NCBI GenBank assembly: GCA_016839385.1
Contig: JAEOUK010000394.1
Location: forward strand, 1-5,842
DNA length: 5,842 nucleotides
Reading direction: 5' to 3'
Source of the DNA: Promethearchaeota archaeon
GTDB lineage: Archaea > Asgardarchaeota > Lokiarchaeia > Sigynarchaeales > MK-D1
Shown here: in pieces, positions 4,472-5,842 of the stretch
Layout: every line of letters begins with the position of its first letter
Position numbering within the stretch: position 1 is the first letter of the stretch
The notes under the pieces: model-generated
The model's input: only the letters and a program-made list of their open reading frames with translations
Databases searched by the model: none
Told to the model about the DNA's origin: nothing
Made by a program: the position numbers and the translations under genes

Positions 4472-5842
4472 CTACACTCGATTTTTTCGTCGGGTAATCA
4501 AAATTGCTGCAACAGCAACCAGTGTAATTCCTGCAACTACAAGGATCACAGCCCAAAATCCTGGATTATCCCATGTCATGAAGACAGAGAAAGTAGGATC
4601 GTGCCAGATTCCCTCACCAGTTCCATCAAAGGTTGGGTAGTTTACTGCATAAATCAGGACAGAAGCACTGATGTTTAAGAAACCTCCCGCTTGAAAGCTT
4701 TGATTTGGAGCACTAGCATCCTCATAACGGACTTGCCCTGCCGCATCAAAGGCTAAGAATGCTAATGGAATTGTACAAGTACTTGCTGGATGAGTTGTAA
4801 CTGGGCCTCCATCGGGACCTTGTTCATATTCTGGACCTGCTATATCAACTGCAGCTACTGGAAGTGTTCCAGTGTAGTCTCCAACTTTGATAGTTCCAGT
4901 TGCATTGATTGAACCTTGAGCAGCGGTTTCATTTAACATTCCGCTTTGAAGTAGTTCAAATTCCTCAACCTCTTCTACCTCGAAGTGTATTCTGAAGTGT
5001 ATAATTGTACTCACATAGATTACAGAGAAGTCTAATCCAGCTAATCCTGGATGATTTAGACCAGCAGCATCATTCCAATCGGAGAAGTATTGATCCAATT
5101 TGATTATACCTTTAGCCATTTGAACTTCATCATAATCAGGAGTTAAACCAGAATACTCTCCGGCTTCGGTTGCAGTTACAGTTTCCTTCAATTTTGGTGT
5201 AAATGTGAAACCTAATTCTATGTAATCAAGGTTTTCAAAGATTGGTGCAGATAGATCCGAAGGGCTCATTCCTAATGGGACTGCTGCCATTTGCACATTT
5301 TGTAATTCAATGCTCCATTCGTATCCCGTTCCATCGGGAGTTAAAGTTGGTGCATTAAATACAATATTTCCGATTTGACCAAAGGCGAAATAATATCGTG
5401 CTTCAGAGCCAGTTATAACTTCAGACTCTACATCACCTTCAGTGATGGTTGTACGTTGAACATCAGGAACATTATTTGCGTTCACATCATCGTATGCGAT
5501 GAATCCCATGAGGGAATGTGTCATAATGTAAATTTCGATGTCTAAACCTTGGAAGATTTGTGCTAATCCCATACCTGCTATCGGGCCATCTCCTTCTCCA
5601 CCTTCCATACCATAGGCAATTTGATCTACGATTGCAGAGACATTGATGTTGATTTGGAAGGTCTTCAACCAGATTTCGATTAAATTGAATGAAAATCTGC
5701 TCCATTCTCGAGTAATTGCACCAGTCTCTCCAGCTGCCAACAACCATAGCATGAAATCATCATTATTATTGGTTGCGTCAATAGTCCACTGTGCGATATC
5801 AGCACCTGCTAAAGGAGAATCATCATCTAAATTCCAATCATC
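4472..5842 (-). CDS. Large membrane-anchored surface protein, function unknown (5' end outside window)
   Basis: The frame is open from TAG at 4472-4474 to the window edge, giving 456 visible residues. The ATG at 5752 is an internal Met (residue 31), because the preceding codons continue the same kind of sequence (DDWNLDDDSPLAG, then TNNNDDF). A signal peptide presumably lies upstream. The visible part is acidic, Gly/Thr/Ala-rich and apparently beta-rich. It ends in one hydrophobic segment (about 429-450) followed by the basic tail RRKNRV, which predicts an extracellular domain with a C-terminal membrane anchor. DVNANNVPD (119-127) fits a DxNxNxxxD calcium-binding loop like those of thrombospondin type 3 or dockerin-like repeats. 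Five N-glycosylation sequons occur (Asn67, 304, 313, 380, 390), and there is a single Cys (356). Acidic clusters such as EVEEVEEFE (288-296) may also bind cations. I do not recognise a family. A surface-layer-associated or adhesin-like role is only a guess. Confidence 0.75.
   Translation of the reverse strand, partial: DDWNLDDDSPLAGADIAQWTIDATNNNDDFMLWLLAAGETGAITREWSRFSFNLIEIWLKTFQININVSAIVDQIAYGMEGGEGDGPIAGMGLAQIFQGLDIEIYIMTHSLMGFIAYDDVNANNVPDVQRTTITEGDVESEVITGSEARYYFAFGQIGNIVFNAPTLTPDGTGYEWSIELQNVQMAAVPLGMSPSDLSAPIFENLDYIELGFTFTPKLKETVTATEAGEYSGLTPDYDEVQMAKGIIKLDQYFSDWNDAAGLNHPGLAGLDFSVIYVSTIIHFRIHFEVEEVEEFELLQSGMLNETAAQGSINATGTIKVGDYTGTLPVAAVDIAGPEYEQGPDGGPVTTHPASTCTIPLAFLAFDAAGQVRYEDASAPNQSFQAGGFLNISASVLIYAVNYPTFDGTGEGIWHDPTFSVFMTWDNPGFWAVILVVAGITLVAVAAILITRRKNRV
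5462..5488 (-). other. Predicted calcium-binding loop in the surface protein
   Basis: These codons encode DVNANNVPD, with Asp, Asn, Asn and Asp at positions 1, 3, 5 and 9. That is the ligand spacing of short DxDxDGxxD-type calcium loops. It lies between two predicted beta-strands (YIMTHSLMGFIAY before, VITGSEARYYFAFG after). Only one copy is visible, so the assignment is modest. Confidence 0.45.

Noticed and set aside
5487..5747. Minus-strand 86-residue frame overlapping the surface-protein gene
   Set aside because: It is out of frame with the long coding region. Its Trp- and Arg-rich composition looks like an alternate-frame artefact.
4472..5752. Surface protein as a complete 426-residue gene starting at ATG 5752
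   Set aside because: The frame continues without a stop to the window edge with similar acidic, Asn/Asp-rich coding sequence. No signal peptide follows ATG 5752, although one would be expected for a protein with this topology.
5753..5773. ATT/ATC microsatellite-like run near the window end
   Set aside because: It is only a few Asn and Asp codons (TNNNDDF) within the surface protein, too short to call a repeat element.

Overview
The window looks like an AT-rich piece of an archaeal chromosome, most likely from an Asgard archaeon of the Lokiarchaeia type. The main evidence is a compact eukaryote-like Ras/Rab-type GTPase (minus strand, 3702-4235) with a DFGGEERFR switch II, a sequence style I associate from memory with Asgard GTPases. 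Supporting signs are an archaeal-type GH57 glucan branching enzyme, T-run terminators without hairpins, TATA-like boxes close to start codons, and a large C-terminally anchored surface protein. The lineage is inferred; no rRNA or marker gene is present.

Layout. (1) Positions 1-441, plus strand: the 3' end of a sugar-1-phosphate nucleotidyltransferase, covering the end of the catalytic domain and a left-handed beta-helix of hexapeptide repeats. (2) Positions 461-1885, minus strand, convergent with the first gene: a full-length phosphohexomutase-fold protein in which all four active-site loops are degenerate. It is probably a pseudo-enzyme or regulatory subunit. (3) Positions 1886-1973: a short divergent promoter region. 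(4) Positions 1974-3692, plus strand: a GH57 1,4-alpha-glucan branching enzyme with its catalytic Glu and Asp intact. (5) Positions 3702-4235, minus strand, convergent with the branching enzyme and 9 bp away: the small GTPase. (6) Positions 4236-4471: a non-coding gap holding the GTPase promoter region and the terminator of the next gene. (7) Positions 4472-5842, minus strand: the 3' part of a large, acidic, beta-rich surface protein with one C-terminal membrane anchor. Its start lies beyond the window.

How the genes may work together. The nucleotidyltransferase, the mutase-like protein and the branching enzyme form a plausible alpha-glucan (glycogen-like) or nucleotide-sugar module. In some bacteria, notably cyanobacteria, a nucleotidyltransferase/beta-helix is fused to a degenerate mutase domain very like this one, so the separate proteins here may form a complex. 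The GTPase and the surface protein have no obvious link to carbohydrate metabolism. Most genes appear to be transcribed singly, because strands alternate at nearly every junction.

The most interesting points are the dead-looking phosphohexomutase beside its likely partner, and the GTPase with Glu in place of the catalytic Gln, Ser in place of the NKxD Asn, and no lipidation motif. I see no mobile element, CRISPR array, tRNA or rRNA.
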